Assembly: GCA_032622095.1 (NCBI GenBank)
Contig: CP136067.1
Location: 1,240,001 to 1,304,000 of the forward strand
Direction of reading: 5' to 3'
From: Siphonodentalium dalli
Taxonomy: Eukaryota; Mollusca; Scaphopoda; Gadilida; Siphonodentaliidae
DNA: 64,000 nt
Shown here: one piece after another, positions 1 through 9,727 of the stretch
Numbering within the stretch: position 1 is the stretch's first letter
How the letters are laid out: each line of letters opens with the position of its first letter
The notes under the pieces: model-generated
Databases searched by the model: none
Seen by the model: the letters and a program-made list of their open reading frames with translations, nothing else
Told to the model about the DNA's origin: nothing
Program-made: the position numbers and the translations under genes

Positions 1-835
1 GGTACAGATAAGGTGATAACCTCATTATTAGCAGGTCTACATGTTCGTGGGCTAGATTTATTGGTGTATTTGAGATTCAGCAGCCTCGTTTGTGCCTCAG
101 CCTTAGTCAGCTATTTTACAAAAAGTCAGGTATACTGATTTATGACCTTTTTTATTTGATAAAGAAATACTATTTTGCAGAAAGAACAATTGGTTGTAAC
201 CTATGAAATGAAAAATGTATGACTGCAATACATCAAAACATGTCATTTAATTAAGAAAATAACTATAATTTGTATAATTTTGTCTTTGATTCCTGAATAC
301 CGGTTAAATTTGGCATACAAATCCCGAGTACCATTTAACAGATGGATATGAATATCGCGTACCGCCTGAAATGTTACGAATCCTGCATACCAAAAACAAG
401 ACGGGTGGGAAATGTTTACCTCAACTGATGAAATGTTAGTAAAAACGTTTCTAGCAAAAACGTTTCTAGAATGTCCCATTTTAAATATTCTTTGCCAAAT
501 CATGCAAACGATATGCACTTCTTCCATAATCTCATGCATATAACATACCATATTGACAACATCGGGTTCGCAAAGTTACATGTTAAGGTATGTACATGTG
601 TGATCATTTACAAGTATGATTGCCTTATGTATCGTTATAGTTTATCTTCAAATCGTTCGAAAGATAACAATTCATTCGATAATCACATGAACATAACAAA
701 CGGGCGCAACTTAAGTTTACGTGTGATATTATTAAAATATGCATATGCTAGTGATTTAGCTTTGGTTCTGTAATTACGCTAACGTGTGGTCATAGTATAT
801 TGAGATTGAATATACCTACGTTCTCGACGGGCACT
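1..835. other. Unassigned AT-rich DNA
   Basis: No coding region, RNA gene or repeat could be supported here. The short open frames on both strands have no recognisable motif and no coding-like composition. Confidence 0.5.
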
Positions 836-2205
836 CTGGGACATGGTCAGATTGACAACCGATGCGGGGCGCTACCCCTGCATGTGGAGTAAAATTGGTC
901 TGAATGTCTAAAAAATCCGCCAAATTTCGTAAGTTGTGTGCAATAATATTAAAGTAAACATTATAAATCAAAGATCTTAAAGAGATCTGGATGAAACACC
1001 AATCGATCTATAATAGCCCAATAAATAAAAACTACCTTGCGATAAATCGCAAACCTTTTAAAAATTAATTAATTAATTAATCGCAATGGTTTGTGATTTA
1101 TCGCAGATATATGTTTATGCATTGGCACTAATGGGCTTGAACCGTATAACTATAAATAAAATCAGACATCTCTAACAGGTCTGGGTAAACCACCAACCGA
1201 TCTATAATAACACGGTGGGGCTACAATAGACATATCGGTCTTTCACAGCCAGCATGCATGTGGGATAAGGGGAGCAAGTCACAAAACAACTTTGCGAAAA
1301 ATCATAAACACCTTTGCGATAACTCACAAACCTTTACGAAAACTCGCAAACCTTTACGATAAATCTGAAACATCTTTACGATAACTCTCAGACTATGTAC
1401 TGGGTGATTATATTTTACGATTTATCGCAAAGATGTTTGAGATTTGTCGCAAAGGTTTTTGGCGCTAATGGGCTTCTGTAAACATTATAAATCAGACATT
1501 TCCCTGATCTGTTGCCTGCACGTGGAGCAAAAGTTTTCTGAAATAACCGTCCAAATTTCTTAATTTGTGTGTAAACATTATAAATCAGACACCTTAAACA
1601 GGTCTGACTGAACAACCTATCAATCTATAATTGGCCGGTCGGGCTAAAATAGACCGATCGGCCATTCACAGCCAGCATGCATGTGCGATTAGGGGAGCAA
1701 ATCTTTATAAATCGCAAAACGACTTTGCGAAAAATCACAAACACCTTTGCGATGACTCACAAACCTTTGTGATAAATCTCAAGCATCTTTATGATAACTC
1801 TAAAACTACTTGGTCATTATAGTTTATACAATATAAGGTTTGTGATTTATTGCAGATATATTGTCATGCGTTCGCACTAATGGGGTTGAACCGTATAAAC
1901 ATAATAAATCAGACATCTTAAACAGGTCTGGATGAACCACAAATCGATATACATGTATAATAGCATGGTCGAGCTAAAATAGACTGATCGCTCTTTCACA
2001 GCCAACATGCATGTGGAACACGGGTAGCAAACCCATACTTAAAACAATATTAATTCTGATCTCTATTGCAGGACACCATATAATTATTTACTGAGAATAT
2101 TCAAAATTAAAACAACTTTGCGATAAATTTACGATAACCCGCAAACATTTGCGATAAATCTCAAAAATCTTTACGATAACTCTCAATTAATTACTTGGTG
2201 ATTAT
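836..2205. repeat. Degenerate dispersed/tandem repeat cluster with inverted segments
   Basis: The block 'AACAGGTCTGGATGAACCAC' followed by 'CGATCTATAATAG' recurs in diverged form near 980, 1175, 1597 and 1919, at uneven spacing (about 195, 420 and 320 bp). Each copy is followed by a purine/pyrimidine-rich stretch of roughly 20-bp steps built on 'CTTTGCGATAACTCACAAA' (for example 1290-1400 and 1700-1800). Reverse-complement versions of those steps occur near 1085-1110, 1415-1460 and 1840-1860, so single strands could fold back. The short frames in this block are by-products of the repeat. The family is not identified; a non-autonomous transposon cluster is likely. Confidence 0.6.
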
Positions 2206-2206
2206 A

Positions 2207-2235
2207 ACGAACCAAAGCCGGACGCTTTGGTTCGT
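2207..2235. repeat. Perfect 12-bp inverted repeat (hairpin)
   Basis: The arms ACGAACCAAAGC and GCTTTGGTTCGT are exact reverse complements separated by 5 bases. The hairpin sits at the edge of the preceding repeat cluster. A CRE-type palindrome, TGACGTCA, lies 22 bp further on (2258-2265). Function unknown; it may be a transposon end. Confidence 0.7.
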
Positions 2236-3371
2236 ATATAGGCTATATCTGATTTTATGACGTCACCAATGTTTAAGTAATACGACCCTTGCATTTTGAA
2301 TTTTGGGGAGCACAAATGTCGCACATAGGATCGGTGGGCCTAAATCATTATTGTCATAATCGGCTGTCAAGAGGCCAACACAAATCAGTCGATGTGCAAC
2401 ATTCTCATATTTTTATAAACGTCATACAATCATTGATGTCTTTTGTTTAATATTTATAAGGGCGAGTAGCTAGTTTATAATGCATTTCTAATAGGTCTAT
2501 TCACTCTATTGGATTACAATTGGAAACAAATCAAACTAAAGCGCTAGAGTTCAAACAAAGCGTGAACTAAATTGCATGAAAAAGTTTTGTTTACAAATTA
2601 AAACAAATATTAAAAACATTTGCCCAGAAAATCAATTCCAGCCGCATGAATGCACATGTAGAGAATATCTTCAATTTTCTATCGGCATTTTAGCCTGAAA
2701 GATTGATGCAAGATTCATAACGTTTGACGCAGACAAACCTAGGCCAGGCTAACTATAACTTGTTTCGATTGAGTGCTCCAAGTTCATCGATAAAATCTAA
2801 AAATAAAATGGATAAATAAAATTGGAAGATAACATATAGTTCCAAACGTATTAACCATTTAAACCCATAATATTCTGCAATTGTATGAAACAAACTATGT
2901 ATTTAATTATACTAAGTTTTAATAATGTTATAAATTGTTGTATTTCTAACAACAACGGACGAAAAGATGTGAGTTTGTGACATAAATTAATACGCAATCA
3001 CAATACCCAAATAGTCGTGCGACAGAAATAATTCGCGAAAACGACGTCGAAGAATATGCAAGTTTTGTGATAAGAATATCAGCATAAACTGAATACAACA
3101 ACTGAGAAAAGCAGGTAAGCTATGTGTGCATGTTTGTGAACTCCATTATTCTAAGCATAGATACTTTTAACGTGATGACAATTTTGCAAATGAACACAAC
3201 AGAAAAACTTGGAAAATTCGATGCACCATCAACGCATCATGACCATGGCATGTGGTATTGCCATTCTGTTCACAGTTCTACATGGTGATCTTTCTTTGCT
3301 GATATTCATTCAGCAACTATTGATTAGATACCAACAACAATCAATGAATCATTGCACTAATTGAATATTAA
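2236..3371. other. Unassigned AT-rich DNA
   Basis: Apart from the TGACGTCA palindrome at 2258-2265, nothing supportable was seen: no long frame, no tandem repeat and no RNA gene. Confidence 0.45.
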
Positions 3372-3917
3372 GTGTACGTTCAGACGACCACGATACAATT
3401 GTAAGTGGACAGATTTACGTCGTAGGAAGTAAACGGTAGCATGCGCATGCCCACGTCAAAATCATAGGTCATAAAATAATATCAAGCTCTGTTTGATTTT
3501 AGATGCGAAATTGTGGCGTATTCTTGGTTATCTCCATGTGCGGCGTAATCGCAGTCGTGTGTACGTAATAATCGTAGCTGGAAATGACCGTAGGGTAGTC
3601 AATCGCATGCTTTGGGAACAACCTATGATATCATAATGTACGCGACATCGCAATCGTCTGAACAAACTATCCACGATCTCGTCGGGCTCAATTCCTCCAC
3701 TTACCGGTACAATTGAATCATGGTCGTCTGAACGTACACTATGGCGACCATGATTCAATCGTAAGTGGAAGAATTTCCATCGTAAGAAGTAGCTCACGTC
3801 AAAATCGAAAGTAAAAAAATAATAACAATAATATCAAGCACTGTTTGATTTTAGATTCAAAATCGTGGCTTATCCTTGGATACTTCCACTTGCAATGTAA
3901 TCGCAGTTGTGGGTGTA

Positions 3918-4125
3918 GCTGTCCCATTGTAAATGTAGAAGGCCGATGACTTCTCTGCTCGAGAGGTCTAGATTTCTTGGTCACGGTCGTTAGACGCTTT
4001 GTGTGATCACCGAAGTTAAGCAACGTCGAGGCCGGTTAGTACTTGTATGTGTGACTGGCTTGGGATTCTGGGTGCTGCCAACTTTCGGTGCGACTCCCGC
4101 ACTTCTCTCTCTCGTTCTGTTACAT
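3918..4125 (+). mobile_element. 208-bp insertion containing 5S-rRNA-like sequence (SINE-like)
   Basis: This segment is present in the second unit of the surrounding dimer and absent from the first, where the equivalent point (3559-3563) reads GTGTA once. In the second unit GTGTA occurs on both sides (3913-3917 and 4126-4130), so the segment behaves as an insertion with a 5-bp target duplication. Its centre is 5S-rRNA related (see 4003-4085). The right end is a CT-rich stretch followed by a short non-A tail. 5S-headed SINEs (SINE3 class) exist in animals; here the 5S part begins some 50-85 bases in rather than at the 5' end, so class membership is uncertain. Confidence 0.6.
4003..4085 (+). ncRNA. 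5S rRNA-derived sequence (pseudogene or SINE head)
   Basis: From 4003 the sequence follows metazoan 5S rRNA from about nucleotide 35 to the 3' end. It includes the internal promoter words GATCACCGAAGTTAAGCAA, GGTTAGTACTTG and GGGTGCTG in the correct order and spacing. Substitutions in the C-box region (TATGTGTGACTGGCTTGGG in place of the usual TGGATGGGTGACCGCCTGGG) and an unrecognisable 5' third make it unlikely to be a functional 5S gene. It lies inside a mobile-element copy. Confidence 0.75.
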
Positions 4126-4312
4126 GTGTACGTAAAAATAGTGGCTGGAAAGATCACAGGGTGGTCAATTACATGCTTACGAATAACCTATAATATCATC
4201 ATGTACGGCGACCCCGCAATCTACGGGTATCTATCAATAAACTATCCATAATTTCGTCAGGCCCCGATGCCTCCACTTACGATTATATCATGGTCGTCTG
4301 AACGTTCACTAA

Positions 4313-4986
4313 CGACACAAAATAACTGCAAATTCAGAGACCTGTACGGTAATCGACTACTATTTAACTAGTCGGACCCCTTCTAAGAGCTCATGTTTAT
4401 ATTCACATACAGTATGACGTGTACAATGAGCCATGTGTCATCGCAGTTTTGAGTATCCAATAAGTTTGCAAAGTTTGTGTTTTTCTGGTGTAACTCTTTA
4501 GACATGGCCATTATTTCGTAAAAGTTATATTTAAAAAACTAACGGGCATCTTAGAATTATCTCTCATTTTGAAAACATAAACCGCAGTGCTTATATTTCG
4601 GCGAGAATCCATATCTAGATTCTCGTAAATATTCTCGCAAATATTCTCGCAATTTACCCTGTATTCTCGTGAAAAGGTATGTATGGATTCTCTCAAAATC
4701 AGATGAAATATACCGGTATGCCGTTGGGCGCTGTCGTATCTAATACCCTACTGTGCCGACTAGGTAACAATAATAATAAAAACAAAATTATCTATGCACA
4801 AATAGCATTGCGATACTAAAACTTCTAAAATCTCTAAATACGTTGATCGAAGCAACGGTGTGTTGAACATTAAGACTCATAACTTCGAAGAGGCTATGTA
4901 GCTCGTTTTTTTCTTTTATAGTTTGATGACACAGTAGCCTTATTGAGCTTCATTTTAACGTGAATTACATGTCTACCACTTTCTGG
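4313..4986. other. Unassigned DNA with short ATTCTCG reiteration
   Basis: No gene was seen. The word ATTCTCG with 'AAAT' spacers repeats several times at about 4619-4672 (period near 14 bp), a small local tandem repeat. Confidence 0.4.
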
Positions 4987-4988
4987 TA

Positions 4989-5329
4989 CCCTGCTGGACA
5001 AAACAAGTGTCCACTTAACTGCGGTGTGGTTAGTGTTGCCACCGCGGCCGAAATGCAACTATACCGCGGCTCCACCGGCTAACTACAGTAATTGCCATTC
5101 GCCATGGGGTAGTTGCCACGGTGTACTTTCATCAAACTGAAAAAAGACAATACAAACCAGAAATCTAACCACGGTGTACATGCGATTCGACAGCGAGGGT
5201 AGTTGCCTTTCGGTCGCAGTGAACTTGCCGTTCGGCCGCGATGCTCAACTGCAGTTACAAACTCTGGCACCGCGACCGAACGGCAAATACACCGCGGTGC
5301 CAATGGACACTTGTTTTTGTCCAGCGGGG
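4989..5329. mobile_element. MITE with TA target duplication (Tc1/mariner-like)
   Basis: The left end CCCTGCTGGACAAAACAAG (4989) and right end CTTGTTTTTGTCCAGCGGGG (ending 5329) are imperfect inverted repeats, each flanked by TA (4987-4988 and 5330-5331). Inverted similarity continues inward (GTGTCCA, GCGGTG and CGGCCG/CGACCG words), so the whole 341-bp element can fold back. It has no coding capacity and is GC-rich relative to its surroundings. A lone copy of the same end is at 34196. TA duplication plus non-coding inverted repeats fits Tc1/mariner-type MITEs; that assignment is inference. Confidence 0.8.
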
Positions 5330-5331
5330 TA

Positions 5332-6470
5332 TACCACGAAAAAGTGCAAATAGAATTGACGTTCATTAGTTGTGTGTGCCACTATCCCATCTACAAAAAA
5401 CAGCTAACTCGTGTTACTGGTATGCCCAATATAGATGTGTAAATCAGTAAAATTACATTAAAAATGTGCTCAATCATGTTAGCCTACATGTATGATATAC
5501 AGAATGAGGTACATGTATGTTGTCCATTTTGGATGTGTGTCGAACATGCTCACAGCATTAGCCATCAATGAACCACCACCAATCAATCATTACTAGATCC
5601 TTTGGTCTGAAGTAGATCAACCATTATTCCTGGCATAGTGCTCACCAGTTGGTGTAAAAGAGTTGTCTAAATTTCTTGAATATTGAATTTTGTTTATTTG
5701 AAAAAAGAATATGTACCGGTACTAGTAGATCATGCCATGATTCACTACTTTAGGTACATGTATGCCTGTATAAATCATATCCCACCAGTACAAAACATGA
5801 GAACTGTTTGATACTCTAACCTGTTCTGATGCAGGGGGAGGGAAATGTTTGCAGGCATGTATGCCCGGGTCGGTGGGTAGTCGATTGGACCAACACAAAT
5901 AATGCAATTCTAACTGCTAAACTGACTGCAGGCAGTTATCGTGTTGTATTTTGTTGCAAATTTTTGTCGCTGGCAGCCATGTTTTTGGCCAAATAACCCC
6001 AAAATTACTTGTTCCTATCTACATGTTAACATCCATGACAAATAGCATGCAATGAAATTCATATAAATTTGTTTACAGTGAATTTATTCCTGCAAATCTC
6101 TGGTTTAGTGTTAAAGGGGTGGGGGTGTCGAAAAGTGGTCGAAAAATACTGCCGAAAACGGAAAAAAATTTGGGTGGGTCCCAACAAGGGTCGAAAGGGA
6201 AAAATGAGCATACGTGCCAGAACAATTTTTCAGAACCCCCCTCCTTCTGATGTGGAAATGTTATAACAATGAACAAACAAGGCATGGCATGTATGTCTTG
6301 TTGAAATTGACTACATGTATGTATCTTGTTTTGTCTGTCATACTGGGAAGAACAAAAAATTGAGCAACAGCTACAATTTTCAGCTCAACTTACTTTAAGT
6401 TTGAGCGATTGACATGGATTGGCGTCAGTCGTGTGTGTCTGTGTCCGTCAACAATTTCCTTTGGCGTGGG
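5332..6470. other. Unassigned DNA
   Basis: No supportable gene. TACATGTA words recur at 5488-5520 and 5755. Around 6112-6240 a purine-rich stretch ('AAGGGGTGGGGGTGTCG') resembles common element tails, but no boundaries were found. Confidence 0.4.
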
Positions 6471-7256
6471 CTACATGTCGTACCTTAGGTCTGAATGTTG
6501 ACATTGACATGTAGATGGGAACGACTCATTTTGGGGTCATTGGGCCAAAAACATTGCCGTTGGTGGCCATCTCGGATTTCAAAATTAAATCCATTGGTGC
6601 TGTCTGCAGGTCGTACTATTCGTCTGATCATCATGAAGTTTTTCATGGATGTTAATATTGACATGTGGATGGAAACGAGTCATTTTGGGGTTATTCGGAC
6701 AAAAAAACATGGCCGTCAGCAGCCATCTTGGATTTTATTCTTTGCATGACTAAATCCTTTGGCGCGGGCTACAGGTCGTACCTTTGGTCAGATCATTATG
6801 AGATTTTCATGGCTATTGACATGTAGATGGGAACGGGTCATTTTTGGGTTATTCGGACAAAAAACATGGCCGCTGGCGGCCATCTTGGATTTCAAAATTC
6901 AATCCATTGGCGCTGGCTACATGTCGTACTATTCGTCTGATCATCATGAAATTTGTTATGGATCTTAATATTGACATGTAAATGAGAAAGATTCTTTTTG
7001 GGGTCATTTGGCCAAAAAACATGGCCGCCAGCAGCCATCTTGGATGTTACTCTTTGCATGACTAAATCCTTTTGCGCGGACTACAGGTCGTAGCTTTGGT
7101 CGGATCTTCATGAAATTTGTCATGGATGTTAACAACGACATGTACATGTAGATGGGAATGAGTACTTTTGGGATCATTAACACAAAAACATGGCCGCCAG
7201 CAGCCATCTTGGATTTAACTTTTTGCATGACTAAATCCTTTGGCACAGGCTACATG
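6471..7256. repeat. Repeat family A (about 150-165 bp units, alternating dimer), first block
   Basis: Units share 'GGCTACAGGTCGTACCTTTG', 'GATCATNATGAAATTTGTCA', 'GACATGTAGATGGGAACGAG', 'CATTTTGGGGTCATT' and 'ACATGGCCGCCAGCAGCCAT'. The anchor GTCGTA recurs near 6478, 6610, 6775, 6923 and 7087. Two subtypes alternate, one ending 'CAAAATTCAATCCATTGG' and the other 'GCATGACTAAATCCTTTGG', giving a dimer of roughly 300-312 bp. On the minus strand each unit contains a 'CAAGATGGC' word of YY1-site type. All short open frames here are by-products. Confidence 0.8.
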
Positions 7257-8056
7257 GCAACTGAGCAAACTTGAGTGATGTCTACCCAATCATTCTTTAA
7301 ACATATGACTGGCTAATTGAAATACATATAGTCAGTTCTCTACAATATAATGTTGTTTGTGATATCTGCATTTCAGCTTGTGCTAACCAGCCAAGTAGGT
7401 ACCCCATGTACATCCACAATATGAAGTGGTATTCGATCGTTACCATAACAACGGAGATATAGATGGCCATTCAACTCATGCCTTACATTTCCCGACAAGT
7501 TAAATATGCTTAGGTAGCAAATTTAGACGCGTGCACTCAATGTTAACGAAACCAACGCGAAATAATTGGTTAAATATAAGCTTTTCAATTGTCGGAAGCT
7601 TCAATATTTGGCTGTATTTTTAAGTCGTTACCATGGCAACCGATCAAATTTGTGTGATGTCTACCCAATTATTTCTGAAAGCATATGACTCACTAATCGA
7701 AATAGATATAGTCAGTTCTCTGCAATATAATGTTGTTTGTGATATCTGCATGTCAGTCTGCGGTAACCGGCCACGTAGTTACCCCATCTGTATCTACCAT
7801 ATGAAGTGGTATTCCATTAAATATGCTTATATAGCAAACTTAGATGTCTGCACGCAGTTTTAACAAATCCAACGCGAAATAATTGCTTAAATGTAAGCTT
7901 TCCAATTGTCGGAAGCTTCAATATTTGGCATGTATTTTTAAGCCATTGCCATGGCAACCGACCAAATTTGAGTGATGTCTACCCAATTAATTTTTAAAAC
8001 ATATGACGTGCTAATTGAAATATTTTTAGTCAGCTCTCTACAATATAATGTTGTTT
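7257..8056. repeat. Repeat family B (about 380 bp units), first block
   Basis: The anchor GTGATGTCTACCC occurs at 7275, 7654 and 7972. Each unit runs through 'CAGTTCTCTACAATATAATG', 'GATATCTGCAT', 'CCATATGAAGTGGTATTC', 'GATCGTTACCATGGCAAC', 'CATTTCCCGACAAGTTAA', 'AACGCGAAATAATTGG' and 'CAATTGTCGGAAGCTTCAA'. The middle unit is internally shortened. Each unit carries two palindromic X-box-like sites (listed separately). The third unit is cut at about 8063, where family A sequence begins. Confidence 0.8.
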
Positions 8057-8975
8057 GTGATATCGGATCTTCATGAAATTTGTCATGGATGTTAACAACG
8101 ACATGTACATGTAGATGGGAATGAGTCCTTTTGGGATCATTAACCAAAAAACATGGCCGCCTGCATTTAACTTTTTGCATGACTAAATCCTTTGGCACAG
8201 GCTACATGGCAACTGAGCAAATTTGAGTGATGTCTACACAATCATTTTTTTAAACATATGACTGGCTAATTGAAATACATATAGTCAGTTCTCTACAATA
8301 TAATGCTGTTTGTGATATCTGCATTTCAGCTTGTGCTAACCAGCCAAGTATAGGTACCCCATCTGTATCCACCATATGAAGTGGTATTCGATCGTTACCA
8401 TGGCAACGGAGATATAGATGGCCATTCAACTTGTGCCTTGCATTTCCCGACAAGTTAAATATGCTTAGGTAGCACATTTAGATGCGTGCACGCAGTTTTA
8501 ACGAAACCAACGCGAAATAATTGGTTAAGTATATGCTTTCCAATTGTCGGAAGCTTTAATATTTGGCATGTATTTTAAGTCGTTGCCATGCAACCGAGCA
8601 AATTTGTGTGATGTCTACCCAATTATTTTTGAAAGCATATGACTCACTAATCGAAATATATATATAGTCAGTTCCCTACAATATAATGTTATTTGCGATA
8701 TCTGCATGCCAGCCTTCGCTAACCGGACATGTAGTTACCCTATCTGTAGCCATCATATGAAGTGGTATTCGATCGTTACCATGACAACGGAGATATATGT
8801 GGCCAGTCAACGTGTGCCTGGCATTTCCCGACAATTTACATAAATTTATATAGCAAACATAGATATGTGCAGGCAGTTTTAATGAATACAACGCGAAATA
8901 CGTGGTTAAATTAAGCATTCCAGTTGTTGAAACCCCAACATTTGGCATGTTTATTTAAGCCGCTGCCATGGCAAC
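7439..8975. promoter_or_regulatory. Array of seven RFX X-box-like palindromes
   Basis: Sites match GTTRCCATGGYAAC, the RFX-family X-box type (known consensus GTNRCC-N0-3-RGYAAC). Exact copies of GTTACCATGGCAAC lie at 7627-7640 and 8394-8407. Close variants are at 7439-7452 (ACCATAACAAC), 7945-7958 (ATTGCC), 8582-8594 (one base lost), 8775-8788 (CATGACAAC) and 8962-8975 (GCTGCC). They fall at two fixed positions in the family B repeat, so their reiteration is explained by repeat amplification. Whether any is bound is unknown. Confidence 0.45.
8057..8205. repeat. Family A segment inserted between family B units
   Basis: From 'GGATCTTCATGAAATTTGTC' to 'GGCACAGGCTACATGGC' this segment repeats 7100-7256 with a short loss near 8162-8165. 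The A-to-B junction at 8205 is the same as at 7256, so a block of A joined to B was duplicated as one piece. Confidence 0.75.
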
Positions 8976-9078
8976 CGAGCAACTTTGTGTGATGTCTACC
9001 CAATTTGTTTTAAAGCATATAACCTACTAATTGAAGTGCACATATAGTCAGTTCTCCATATGGTGGGGCCAGTACTAA
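8206..9078. repeat. Repeat family B, second block
   Basis: Anchors at 8227, 8608 and 8989 give two complete units with a period of 381 bp and a third cut at about 9058. Sequence order is as in the first B block, with more divergence in the last unit. Confidence 0.75.
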
Positions 9079-9727
9079 CAGGTCGTACCTTTGGTCAGAT
9101 CATAATGGGATTTGTCATGGCTGTTGACATTGACATGACGTAGATGGGAACGAGTCATTTTGGGGTCGTTCGACCAAAAAACATGGCCACCAGACACCAG
9201 CGGCCATCTTGGATTTCAAAAATCAATCCATTAGCATGGGCTACAGATCGTATCTTTGTCGGATAATCATTACATTTGTCATGGATGTCAATATTGAGAT
9301 GTAGATGGGAACGAGTAACTTTGGGGTCGTTCAGCCAAAAAACATGGACGTCAGCAGTCATCTTAGATTTTACTCTGTGTTTGAATAAATCCTTTGGCAC
9401 GGGCTAGATGTGTACATACCGGTACTGCAGGTCCTACGTTTGGTCGGATCATTATGACATTTGTAATGGCTGTTGACATTCACATGTAGATGGGATCGAG
9501 GCATTTTGGGGTCATCGGTCAAAAATATGGCCAACAGCGGCCATCTTGCATTTAAAAATTTATTCTCTTAGCATGGGTTACAGGTCGCACTGTTCGTCAG
9601 ATCATCATGAATTGTGTAAAGGATGTTAATATTGACATGCAGATGGGAACGAGTAATTTTGGGGTCGTTCGGCCAAAAAACATCTCCGCCAGCAGCCATC
9701 TGTGATTTTACTCTTTGTATGACTAAA
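9079..9727. repeat. Repeat family A, second block
   Basis: Four diverged A units with anchors near 9080, 9246, 9428 and 9583 and 'CATGGCC' words near 9183, 9343, 9520 and 9680. The block ends at about 9727, directly against the Gln-rich coding relic. Confidence 0.7.

Larger units (their letters stand above)
3372..4309. mobile_element. Tandem dimer of an inverted-repeat (MITE-like) element
   Basis: The outer end GTGTACGTTCAGACGACC (3372) reappears reverse-complemented at 3725-3743 and again at 4290-4309. The interior of the first unit (about 3450-3700) aligns in the same direction with the second (about 3790-4260): both carry 'CACGTCAAAATC', 'CTGTTTGATTTTAGAT', 'GTAATCGCAGT' and 'TCCACTTAC' in order. 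This is therefore a head-to-tail dimer sharing the middle inverted repeat. Outside the ends is TAA on both sides (3369-3371 and 4310-4312), compatible with a 3-bp TWA target duplication as in PIF/Harbinger elements. That superfamily call is inference; no transposase is present. The second unit lacks the outermost 14 or so bases of its left end. Confidence 0.65.

Noticed and set aside
3972-4086. Functional 5S rRNA gene
   Set aside because: The 5' third is unrecognisable, the C box is mutated, and the sequence sits in a mobile-element insertion.
4003-4251. Plus-strand frame of 82 codons
   Set aside because: It is an accidental frame through the 5S-rRNA-like sequence and the surrounding MITE interior.
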